From contig NC_015856.1 in assembly GCF_000221045.1 (NCBI RefSeq), forward strand, positions 4,945,424-5,009,423: a stretch of 64,000 nucleotides of DNA, read 5' to 3'. The notes below the pieces were generated by a model. The model did not search any database, had not been told where the DNA came from, and worked only from the letters and a program-made list of their open reading frames with translations. The DNA is from Collimonas fungivorans Ter331 (GTDB lineage Bacteria > Pseudomonadota > Gammaproteobacteria > Burkholderiales > Burkholderiaceae_D). Below, one piece after another: positions 42,192-49,621 of this stretch. The position numbers and the translations under genes are program-made. How positions within the stretch are numbered: position 1 is the stretch's first letter; every line of letters starts with the position of its first letter.

Positions 42192-44648
42192 TTAAACGGA
42201 CGCCTTGAATTTGTTTTTCATATTCATGTCCCCGCGCTGGAATTTCGGCATGGTCACCGGTATTTGCTTCGGCCCCGGCAAGCTATGCGTCGCGGCATGC
42301 GCGACATAATTTCCGTTGGTGCCGTGCTCTATGCCGGCAGCGTTGTACTTGACGTAGCTACCACCGCCGTTGATCAGCACTTCTTCCTTGGCAGTGATGG
42401 TGATGCGATTGGCGGTGTGGGTGATATTGAGTTTGGATAGCAGGTTGATGCTATCGGACAGCGCCTGCATATCGATGTCGCCGGTCCCGGCAGTCAACTT
42501 TATATTGGCTTTCTGGACGAACAGTCGGAAGGTATTTTTGATACTGGCAAACAGACTGTCGCCACTGGCAATGGACAGACTCTTGCCGGTAGTGATGGCG
42601 GTGTGCTCATCGCTGGCAATGTGCGTCGATTGCGCCGTCGTGGTTTCAATCCCTGCGGGACTGGCCAGCACCAGATGCGGTTGGGCCAGTTCCGGGAAGC
42701 TGCCCTCTTGCGCTGTGCCACCCTTGATCGCCTCGTTCTGCGTCTTGAGGATCTGCGCAACATCGGCCTGCTGACCCTGCTTCTCCTGCGCCCCCGCCTG
42801 CTGCGCCATCTCCGCCAGCGTCTCGTGCTGGTCGCGCGCAGAGGTGAGCCTTTGCACCGTCTCGCCCATGTCCTTCATGTGCGATGCCGCATTGCTGCGC
42901 CCTTCAGTGGTGATCAGCATGCCTTTCGCTGAGCGCGCCACGCCATGGCCATCGGTACGCAGTTCCCAGCCCTCGCCGCGTGCGTCCTTGCGGCCGGCGT
43001 TGTCTTCAATGCGCGTGATGTTGCCCAGGCTGAGCTGGCTGTGCTGGTGATCGCTCTTTAATTGGGCCTGGATCTTGGCGTTGGTGTCGTCCAGGATCAG
43101 GTGGTTGCTGCGCCCGCCGGCCTGGTTGCCGCCATTCGGGGTCAACTCACGGCTTCTGAGGCCCATCAACGATTGCTGGGTCGCCAGCTTCCAGGGTGGC
43201 ATATTGCGCTGGTTATAGACGCTGCCGGTAATCAGGGGCCGGTCAGGGTTGCCATCGAGCCATTGCACGATCACTTCGCTACCGACCCGGGGAATCGCCG
43301 CCGCTCCCAGTTCGCTACCCGCCCATGAACTGGCGACACGGATCCAGGCCGAGCTCTTTTCATCGTTGTTGCCGATCCGGTCCCAATGGAACTGCACGCG
43401 GATCCTGCCGTATTCATCGGTATAGATGCTGTCCTGGCCGGAAGGTCCGACCACGGTGGCGGTCTGTGGCGCCTGGATCTTGGTGGCGCTGCTGTTAAAA
43501 CCACGGCCTGGGCGCCAGGGGATGGTTTTACGGATGCAGGTTAATGCGTTGCTGTAATCGGCCTTGTCGCTGGCCTGCTGCAGATAATTGTTGGTCGCCT
43601 TGTGGTGGACGGTGAGAATCAGGAATTCGCTTTTACCGGCTTCTTCATGGCTGCCGAAGGGATTGAAGGCAAAATGATTGCTTAAACGGAAATACCGTCC
43701 CGGCAGTACCGAGCGGTTATTGCCTTTGGCTTCAAAGTGTTTACCGGCTGCCTCGATCTCTTCCATGCGCAGCTGCGCCTGTTTGTCGCCATCCTGGCTA
43801 CCTTTATAGCCATAAGCGCCAGTGTATTCGTAGGATTCGATATTGAGGACATCGCCCTGCTTGTTCAGGGTCGGCACACCGACGTTACTGGGTACCGGGC
43901 TCTTAAAATTAAACCCTGCCAGGCTGACGCTGCCGGGCACGATCTGGCGTACCGGCGACCAGTCGCCGATGCCGTCTTCCTCAATCGCACCGCCATGGCG
44001 CTGGAAGCGGATCTCGGGGCCGTTGTCGATCGCCGCTGCCTGGGTGGTGTCGTCGGTCAGGATCAGCTTGTGACCCTTGTCGCTATGTTCATACCAGTAC
44101 GACCAGCCGGCCGCTTCCCAGCGCCGGTGCAGGTAATTGAAATCGCTCTCGTTGAACTGGCAGGCGTCGGTCATTGCCACATCTTCGCCGCGCACCCGCA
44201 CATCCCAGTCGGGGTGGGTACCGTAGTCGCTGAAGATGCTTTCGGTCTGCTCGCGCAGGGTCTTGCCGTGGAAGATGTAGTTATCCTTGCGCAGGCGCAG
44301 GTATTGCAGCCATGGGCCGAGTTTGGCCTGATAAAAACTGATGCTGCCGTCGGTCTTCACCAGGCGGAATTCAAAGCAGTAGCCGCTGAAGTAGCGCAGG
44401 CTGCCGTCGGCGCGCACCAGTTCTACGTTAAACAGCTTGCCTTGCAAATCCTTGAGCGCCAGGCTGGCATCATCGGACAGCAGCTCTACGGTAAATTCAA
44501 AATCACGCGACAGGCTTTCCACCGCATCGAGCTTGTTGACCAGCAGCTGCGCAGATGGGCCATCATCGTGGGGAAAGGACAGGCGCAGGATACGGTTGGT
44601 CTGGCGCCCGCTAATGAGGCTTTGCAGGCTCTGGAGTATGTTGCTCAT
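42192..44648 (-). CDS. vgrG: type VI secretion tip protein VgrG
   Basis: An 818-residue VgrG. The gp27-like N-terminus begins RILRLSFPHDDGPSAQLLVNKLDAVESLSRDFEFTVELLS (in parts) with FNESDFNYLHRRWEAAGWSYWYEH. The gp5-like OB/spike part has DEYGRIRVQFHWDRIG and WAGSELGAAAIPRVGSEVIVQWLDGNPDRPLI (in parts). A C-terminal DUF2345 extension with repetitive beta segments ends near GIEHGTNGNYVAHAATHSLPGP. It forms the puncture tip that carries the downstream effector. No other T6SS core gene is in the window, so this is an orphan vgrG island. Confidence 0.95.
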   Translation of the reverse strand: MSNILQSLQSLISGRQTNRILRLSFPHDDGPSAQLLVNKLDAVESLSRDFEFTVELLSDDASLALKDLQGKLFNVELVRADGSLRYFSGYCFEFRLVKTDGSISFYQAKLGPWLQYLRLRKDNYIFHGKTLREQTESIFSDYGTHPDWDVRVRGEDVAMTDACQFNESDFNYLHRRWEAAGWSYWYEHSDKGHKLILTDDTTQAAAIDNGPEIRFQRHGGAIEEDGIGDWSPVRQIVPGSVSLAGFNFKSPVPSNVGVPTLNKQGDVLNIESYEYTGAYGYKGSQDGDKQAQLRMEEIEAAGKHFEAKGNNRSVLPGRYFRLSNHFAFNPFGSHEEAGKSEFLILTVHHKATNNYLQQASDKADYSNALTCIRKTIPWRPGRGFNSSATKIQAPQTATVVGPSGQDSIYTDEYGRIRVQFHWDRIGNNDEKSSAWIRVASSWAGSELGAAAIPRVGSEVIVQWLDGNPDRPLITGSVYNQRNMPPWKLATQQSLMGLRSRELTPNGGNQAGGRSNHLILDDTNAKIQAQLKSDHQHSQLSLGNITRIEDNAGRKDARGEGWELRTDGHGVARSAKGMLITTEGRSNAASHMKDMGETVQRLTSARDQHETLAEMAQQAGAQEKQGQQADVAQILKTQNEAIKGGTAQEGSFPELAQPHLVLASPAGIETTTAQSTHIASDEHTAITTGKSLSIASGDSLFASIKNTFRLFVQKANIKLTAGTGDIDMQALSDSINLLSKLNITHTANRITITAKEEVLINGGGSYVKYNAAGIEHGTNGNYVAHAATHSLPGPKQIPVTMPKFQRGDMNMKNKFKASV

Positions 44649-44790
44649 GCCGTGTCCCTGTGGTTACCCGGAATATTGTCTTACGGGAATAAATTGAGAT
44701 CTAGATAATACCAAATATATAAGTAAAACAATCGACCAAATCCGGCCGGATCCGCCGCCTGGTTGCAAAAATCAGACATTTACCTATGAA

Positions 44791-45693
44791 CTAACTACGC
44801 TGCCAATTCACCAGCACAATCCCGCTCAAAACCAGCACCGCGCCAAACACAAACGGCAAGCCGATCGGATCATCCAGCAGCAAGACCCCGAAACTGACGC
44901 CGAACAAGGGCGTCAGGAAGGAAAACACCGTCAGCCGCGAAGCCAGGTAACGGCGCAGCATCCAGAACCAGGCCAGGAAACTGCCGAAAGCCACAATCAG
45001 CGACTGGAACACCAGGCTGGTCCACATGATGCCGGTCAACGGCGTGACTACTTCCGCCTGCCCGGTAACCAGGGCCAGCAGCGGCAGCGTCACCGCGGCC
45101 ACCGCCAGCTGGTACCACAAGGTCATGCTGGGAGCGGTATTGGTGAGGACGCTGCGCTTGATCATGATGGTGGTGGCGGCCCAGAACACGGCGGCCAGCA
45201 CGCCCAGCGCATCCCCGACCAGAGTGCGGCTAAAGCCGGCGCCGGCGTCAAAGCCGCCGGCGAACGCTACCGTGACCCCGGCAAATGCGGCGATCACGCC
45301 CAGCCACTGGGTCAGGCCGAAGCGCTCGCCCGGCACCAGCCAATGCAAACCCAGTACGGTAAAAATCGGTGCGGTGTAAACGAATACCGACATATGCGAA
45401 GCAGTGGTGTAGTTCAAGCCGATCGAGACGCACAGGAATTCGCCGGCAAACAGCAGGCCGGTCGCCAGGCCAGGCCAGAAGCTGCCGTCGGTCAGCGAGA
45501 ATTTGCTGCCGCGCCACCACATCAGGCCGCTCACCAGCACCGCAGCCACCGCCGAACGCAGGCCGTTTTGCAGGATTGGCGAGATGTTCGGCGCCGCCAC
45601 CTTGATTGCAACCTGCTGCAGCCCCCAGCACAGGCACAAAATCAGCATCAGGCTCATGGCCAAACCGTCTAGCGGTTTGCGGGTGGTAGGCAT
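44791..45693 (-). CDS. DMT-superfamily (EamA) transporter
   Basis: A 300-residue inner-membrane protein with ten hydrophobic helices in two EamA repeats, e.g. MLILCLCWGLQQVAIKVAAPNISP at the start and FLTPLFGVSFGVLLLDDPIGLPFVFGAVLVLSGI (in parts) at the end. Such permeases export metabolites; substrate unknown. It is divergent from the glycosyltransferase gene and separated from vgrG by 142 bp with no visible signal. Confidence 0.9.
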   Translation of the reverse strand: MPTTRKPLDGLAMSLMLILCLCWGLQQVAIKVAAPNISPILQNGLRSAVAAVLVSGLMWWRGSKFSLTDGSFWPGLATGLLFAGEFLCVSIGLNYTTASHMSVFVYTAPIFTVLGLHWLVPGERFGLTQWLGVIAAFAGVTVAFAGGFDAGAGFSRTLVGDALGVLAAVFWAATTIMIKRSVLTNTAPSMTLWYQLAVAAVTLPLLALVTGQAEVVTPLTGIMWTSLVFQSLIVAFGSFLAWFWMLRRYLASRLTVFSFLTPLFGVSFGVLLLDDPIGLPFVFGAVLVLSGIVLVNWQRS

Positions 45694-45844
45694 TTTTTTC
45701 AGTCTTTCAGAAGCAGGGATGATTTGTCATAAATGTCATTTTACTCAGCGCCGATTTATCCCTATCATCGCTGTCATGAAGCGGTAACCAAGCAGTAAAA
45801 ATCCGAATGCAGATTGCAAGGAGTATGCTTGAAAGTAGTCACTT

Positions 45845-47077
45845 TTGCATCACCGGCGGCAAACCTGGCCGGAGCCTATCATTCATAAGCCAGTCTATGC
45901 GCCGAGCGCGCCCCGCCCTCGCAAACTATTGCTGTTAAGCGTCTCCGCCGGCGCCGGCCACATGCGCGCGGCCGAAGCGCTCAAGGCCTATGCCGCCGCC
46001 GAATTCCCGGGCACCGAAGCAATCCACCTGGATGCGATGGATTTTGTGCCGGCCGGATTCCGCGCGGTATATACCGATTTTTACCTGCACCTGGTGAACC
46101 GCCATCCCGCGTTGTGGGGTTATGTCTACCAGAAGAGCGACAAGGCGCTGACCAACTCGCCGACGCAGAAACTACGGCGCGCCATCGAGCGCATCAGCAC
46201 CCGCCCCTTGCGCACTGCGATCCGCGCGGCGGCGCCGGACGCTATCATCTGCACCCATTTCCTGCCGGCCGAATTGCTGGCGCGGGAGATCGGCAAGCAG
46301 AGCGTGGTTTGCCCGGTCTGGGTGCAGGTCACCGATTTCGACCTGCATAGCATGTGGCTGCAGCCGCTGATGCAGGGTTATTTTGCCGCCACCGAGGAAA
46401 TCGCCTATCGCATGCGGGCGCGCGGGCTGGCGGCCGATGCGGTGCACGTGACCGGGATCCCGATCATGCCGGGTTTCGGCCAGACCCTGGAACGGCGCCA
46501 GTGCGCGCAACAATTCGGTCTCGACCCCGGGCGCAAGATCATCCTGATGATGTCCGGCGGCGCCGGCATCGGCGAACTGGACAAGACTGTGCAAAAGCTG
46601 CTGGCGCTGCCCGACGATTTCCAGCTGGTGGCGCTGGCCGGCAAGAACGCTGCGCTGCTGGGCAACCTGCAGCAGCTGGCTGCGGCGCATCCGGGCCGCC
46701 TGTTTCCTTTCGGCTTCACCAACCATGTAGAGCAGCTGATGGCGTGCGCCGATCTGGCGATCACCAAACCGGGCGGCCTGACCACTTCCGAATGTCTGGC
46801 TATGGGCGTGCCGATGATCATCCACTCGCCGATCCCGGGGCAGGAAGAACGCAACGCCGATTACCTGCTGGAACAGGGCGCGGCGCTCAAGGCGATCGAC
46901 CTGACCGCGCTGGCGTTCCGGGTCCAGCAGCTGCTGCAGCAGCCGGAACAGCTGCAGCGCCTGCGCCAGCGCAGCCTGCTGCTGGGCCGCCCGCATGCCG
47001 GCCGCGCCGTGCTGCAAACGGTGCTGAGCAAACTCGATTCTCCGCTTCATTCTCAATTTATTTCGCCAACCCCATGA
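45845..47077 (+). CDS. MGDG synthase-like glycosyltransferase
   Basis: About 400 residues of a GT-B fold glycosyltransferase. The MGDG_synth N-terminal domain begins KLLLLSVSAGAGHMRAAEALKAY with DAMDFVPAGFRAVYTDFYLHLVN (in parts) and CTHFLPAELLA. The donor-binding C-terminal lobe has MMSGGAGIGEL, GFTNHVEQLMACADLAITKPGGLTTSE (in parts) and PIPGQEERNADYLLEQGAA. It likely glycosylates diacylglycerol or a related lipid. The start is uncertain: the frame has only TTG (45845) upstream of the conserved core, while the good AAGGAG-ATG at 45825 and TTG at 45829 lie in the two other frames. Ends in an ATGA overlap with the next gene. Confidence 0.8.
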   Translation: MHHRRQTWPEPIIHKPVYAPSAPRPRKLLLLSVSAGAGHMRAAEALKAYAAAEFPGTEAIHLDAMDFVPAGFRAVYTDFYLHLVNRHPALWGYVYQKSDKALTNSPTQKLRRAIERISTRPLRTAIRAAAPDAIICTHFLPAELLAREIGKQSVVCPVWVQVTDFDLHSMWLQPLMQGYFAATEEIAYRMRARGLAADAVHVTGIPIMPGFGQTLERRQCAQQFGLDPGRKIILMMSGGAGIGELDKTVQKLLALPDDFQLVALAGKNAALLGNLQQLAAAHPGRLFPFGFTNHVEQLMACADLAITKPGGLTTSECLAMGVPMIIHSPIPGQEERNADYLLEQGAALKAIDLTALAFRVQQLLQQPEQLQRLRQRSLLLGRPHAGRAVLQTVLSKLDSPLHSQFISPTP

Positions 47078-47592
47078 CCGCCACCACACCCGCAGTTTCC
47101 CCCATGCGCCGCCTGTTCGGCATGCTGTTTTGGGCCGTGCTGACCGCCTTCTTTTTCGCCAACGTCGAAATCCAGATCGAGGGCGCCGCCGGCTGGGCCG
47201 CCAACCTGCCGACCTGGCGCATCGAGCATCACTGGCTGCTCGACATCTTCTGGGGCGGCCGCGCCATGACCGGCTACCACGCCTGGATCTTTCCCTTCAT
47301 CGCGCTGATGTTCCATTATCCGATCTGGTTCAACGGCAGCTGGGACTGGCGCGGCGAGTGCCGCATCTTGGCTTCCATCATGGTGTTCTGGATCAGCGAA
47401 GACTGGCTCTGGTTCGTGCTCAACCCGGCCTACGGCCTGGCGCGCTTCAACCCGGTTGACGTGCCATGGCACAAGCACTGGCTGGGCGCGGTGCCGGCCG
47501 ACTACTGGATTTATTCGGCAGTGGCGATCCTGCTGCTGTGGCTGGCCGAACGCAAACCGCGCCCGGCAGCCGTGGCGCTGAGCCAGAGCTGA
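47074..47592 (+). CDS. integral membrane protein coupled to glycosyltransferase
   Basis: ATG 47074 overlaps the glycosyltransferase stop (ATGA); 172 residues. Four or so hydrophobic segments (LFGMLFWAVLTAFFFANVEI, YHAWIFPFIALMFHYPIWF, ILASIMVFWISEDWLWFVLN, YWIYSAVAILLLWLAE) with several tryptophans and conserved-looking His residues (IEHHW, PWHKHW). No family recognised with confidence. The tight coupling suggests it works with the glycosyltransferase, perhaps in the same lipid modification. Confidence 0.72.
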   Translation: MTATTPAVSPMRRLFGMLFWAVLTAFFFANVEIQIEGAAGWAANLPTWRIEHHWLLDIFWGGRAMTGYHAWIFPFIALMFHYPIWFNGSWDWRGECRILASIMVFWISEDWLWFVLNPAYGLARFNPVDVPWHKHWLGAVPADYWIYSAVAILLLWLAERKPRPAAVALSQS

Positions 47593-47597
47593 ATCCA

Positions 47598-47639
47598 TAT
47601 GTGAATCTCTGCTTCTGTATAGAACCAGAGATTCACATA
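47598..47639. repeat. 42-bp near-perfect palindrome between membrane protein and GntR gene
   Basis: TATGTGAATCTCTG (47598-47611) is exactly inverted at 47626-47639, and the interior TTCT/AGAA also pairs around GTAT with one C-C mismatch on each side. It lies 5 bp after the upstream stop and just before a candidate promoter (TTGTAA at 47644-47649, TAAATT at 47667-47672, 17-bp spacing). It may be a terminator, the GntR autoregulatory operator, or both. Confidence 0.7.
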
Positions 47640-47694
47640 AGTATTGTAAAAACAACGGGAACTTGGTAAATTGCGGACCCTTTCCAAGTTTGAA

Positions 47695-48531
47695 ATGTTG
47701 TTGATGCTGATCAAAAAAAGTGCAAAAAACGCGTCTCTCCTGAAAAAAAACGCGCCGCTCTCCAAAAAAAACACGTCTCTCTCGCAAAAAAATACGCCTC
47801 TCCCGTCAGAAAATGCGTCTGATCCGCGCTTGCCGCGTTATCTGCAAGTCCGTGACGATCTGCTGCAAAGGATCGCTTTGCGTAGCTGGGCTGCCGATGA
47901 GGCGCTGCCGTCCGAGGACAAGCTGGCCGCTGAATATGAAATCGCAGTCGGCACCATGCGCAAGGTGCTGGACGCGCTGGTCACCGACGGCGTCGTCGAT
48001 CGCGTCCGCGGACGCGGGACATTTGTCGCGCGCGCTGCCGAACGCTCCTCGATGCTGCGTTTCGTGCGGCCACGTGCCAGGGCTAAGAACCAGCTGCCGA
48101 CGGCCCAGATCCGTTCGATGACGACCGCCATACCCCCGATCGACGTGGCGGACAAACTCAAGCTCAAGCCGCGCGACAAGGCGCTCTATCTGCACCGCAC
48201 CCGTTCCTTCGACGATGAAATCGTGCTGTCGGAACATATCTGGCTGCCGCTGGCGCGCTTCCGGAAGCTGCAAAAATATCTTAAAAGCAATTCGCCGCCG
48301 TTTTTGTACCCCATCTATGAGACCGAATGCGATGTGCTGGTCTCGCGCGCCATCGACGACCTGACGGCGAAACCGCTGAACCGGGCCAACGCCGCCGTGT
48401 TCAAGCTGAAAACCAAGACCGTGGCTATCTGTGTCGAGCGGCTGATGCTGGACCACGCCGGCGAGCCGGTCGAATGGCGCACGTCGTTTGTGCCGGCGGA
48501 ACGCTTCCAGTATTCCGCCGAAATACGCTGA
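47695..48531 (+). CDS. GntR/HutC-family transcriptional regulator with N-terminal heptad repeats
   Basis: ATG 47695 gives 278 residues; TTG 47671 is an alternative. After a short lead come five 7-residue repeats (pattern KKNAPLS) at 47722-47826, then a GntR winged helix (YLQVRDDLLQRIALRSWAADEALPSEDKLAAEYEIAVGTMRKVLDAL in parts; RGRGTFVA) and a UTRA effector domain (YLHRTRSFDDEIVLSEHIWLP, VAICVERLMLDHAGEPVEWRTSF in parts). The regulator should respond to a small ligand; neighbours give no clear target. Confidence 0.85.
   Translation: MLLMLIKKSAKNASLLKKNAPLSKKNTSLSQKNTPLPSENASDPRLPRYLQVRDDLLQRIALRSWAADEALPSEDKLAAEYEIAVGTMRKVLDALVTDGVVDRVRGRGTFVARAAERSSMLRFVRPRARAKNQLPTAQIRSMTTAIPPIDVADKLKLKPRDKALYLHRTRSFDDEIVLSEHIWLPLARFRKLQKYLKSNSPPFLYPIYETECDVLVSRAIDDLTAKPLNRANAAVFKLKTKTVAICVERLMLDHAGEPVEWRTSFVPAERFQYSAEIR
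47722..47826 (+). repeat. 21-bp degenerate tandem repeat, five copies, in the GntR coding region
   Basis: Five in-frame 21-bp units encode AKNASLL, KKNAPLS, KKNTSLS, QKNTPLP and SENASDP. Each DNA unit begins with an A-run (6, 8, 8, 7 and 4 bases) followed by an ACGCGTCTCTC-like core. The repeat is not part of the GntR fold. Confidence 0.85.
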
Positions 48532-48541
48532 CAGCACCGCA

Positions 48542-48701
48542 AGTGGACTGTAACAGCCGAATCGAGAGTGAAAGGCACGTATCCGGCGTGCAGGGCAAGG
48601 CGCACAGCGGAGCAATAGCGAGACTATTGCGAGCATGTGCAACGCCGCCATGCGCGTCGGATACGTGACAGGCGCTCTTGATTCGGCTGTTACAGTCCAC
48701 T
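48542..48701. mobile_element. 160-bp foldback (MITE-like) element
   Basis: The first 27 bases (48542-48568, beginning AGTGGACTGTAACAGCCG) recur in inverse at 48675-48701 with one mismatch. Inside, CACGTATCCGGCG pairs with CGTCGGATACGTG and CAATAG with CTATTG near the centre, so nearly the whole element can fold on itself. It has no coding capacity and lies 10 bp after the GntR stop. No obvious target-site duplication is seen at the borders. It may be a miniature transposable element or a dispersed repeat, also able to stop transcription. Confidence 0.75.
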
Positions 48702-48803
48702 AACTGTCGATTCACGCCGTATTCCGGCGTTTCGTCGCATTCCGCTTCTCCCGCACCTGCGGCGGCCAGATAATCGCCGCAGATCAATCAACGGGAGCAC
48801 AAC

Positions 48804-49334
48804 ATGTTTGCACAAATCATTTCACACACGCCAATCTGGGTCTGGGCCTTGCTGGCGTTCCTGGTTTATCGCGGCATCCTGGCCAGCGCCGACCGCGAAG
48901 TCACGCTGAAAAAAATCTCCATCATCCCGCTGGTGATGCTGGCGCTGTCCTGGCAAGGAATTACCGCCACCTTCGGGCTGACGCCGCTCACCATCGGCTG
49001 CTGGCTGGCTACCGCAAGTATTGCGGCGGCACTCAACTGGCAGCTGTTCCGCAAGGACCGGATCGTCGCCTATCCCGAGCGCGGCGTGCTGTTCCAGCGC
49101 GGCAGCTGGCTGCCGCTGGCGTTGATGATGGGGATTTTCGTGACCAAATATGCGGTTGCCGTGCTGCTGGCGATACAGCCGCCGCTGGCCCACAGCGCCA
49201 TGTTTGCGGCAGCGATATGCGCCCTCTACGGCGTTTTCAACGGCATGTTCATCGGCCGCCTGTTGCGCATCGTTGCCTTGTACCGCAATGCGCAGCCTGC
49301 CGGCGCGGTATATAACGGACAGTTGAACGGCTGA
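48804..49334 (+). CDS. DUF6622-like integral membrane protein
   Basis: A 176-residue protein with four to five hydrophobic helices: VWALLAFLVYRGILAS, IIPLVMLALSWQGIT, LTIGCWLATASIAAALNW, WLPLALMMGIFVTKYAVAVLLAI (in part) and AAAICALYGVFNGMFIGRLL. The order and the RxxLA...DREV start match a family of uncharacterised bacterial membrane proteins. The ribosome-binding site is CGGGAG. Single gene, convergent with the cstA operon. Confidence 0.72.
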   Translation: MFAQIISHTPIWVWALLAFLVYRGILASADREVTLKKISIIPLVMLALSWQGITATFGLTPLTIGCWLATASIAAALNWQLFRKDRIVAYPERGVLFQRGSWLPLALMMGIFVTKYAVAVLLAIQPPLAHSAMFAAAICALYGVFNGMFIGRLLRIVALYRNAQPAGAVYNGQLNG

Positions 49335-49339
49335 CGGGC

Positions 49340-49370
49340 AAAAAAAATGCCGGCCGGCTGCCCGGTCGGC
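49340..49370 (-). terminator. terminator of the cstA-ybdD operon
   Basis: GCCGGCCGG (49349-49357) pairs with CCGGTCGGC (49362-49370) with one mismatch round CTGC. On the minus strand the hairpin is followed by eight T, a strong intrinsic terminator 40 bp after the ybdD stop. Confidence 0.82.
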
Positions 49371-49410
49371 AAACACATCCCCATAGGACGTTTATTCCAT
49401 CAAGCCGCAG

Positions 49411-49611
49411 CTAACAGCAGCGTCCGACGCGGCCGTTGCCGCCGTAACGCGCTTCTTGCCGCTCCTTGAAAAACTCTTCATAGCTCATCATCGGCTCGCC
49501 GGGATGGGTGTTTTCCATGTGCGTGACGTAAGTGCCGTACTCAGGCAAACCCACCATCAGCCGCATGGTTTGCCCGAGGTAACGCCCGGCTTTAGACAGT
49601 TCTTCCAGCAT
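49411..49611 (-). CDS. YbdD/YjiX family small protein
   Basis: A 66-residue protein, ATG 49611 with AAAGG upstream. The sequence YLGQTMRLMVGLPEYGTYVTHM and HPGEPMMSYEEFFKERQEARYGG (in parts) is diagnostic of the YbdD/YjiX (DUF466) family, always encoded after CstA/BtsT transporters. It ends in GRVGRCC. Its partner function is unproven, but it appears needed for CstA-type transport in enterics. It lies 10 bp after cstA. Confidence 0.93.
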   Translation of the reverse strand: MLEELSKAGRYLGQTMRLMVGLPEYGTYVTHMENTHPGEPMMSYEEFFKERQEARYGGNGRVGRCC

Positions 49612-49621
49612 GGCCAACCTT

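Noticed and set aside
47722-47826. CRISPR-like array
   Set aside because: Units are contiguous in-frame 21-mers without spacers and encode a heptapeptide repeat.
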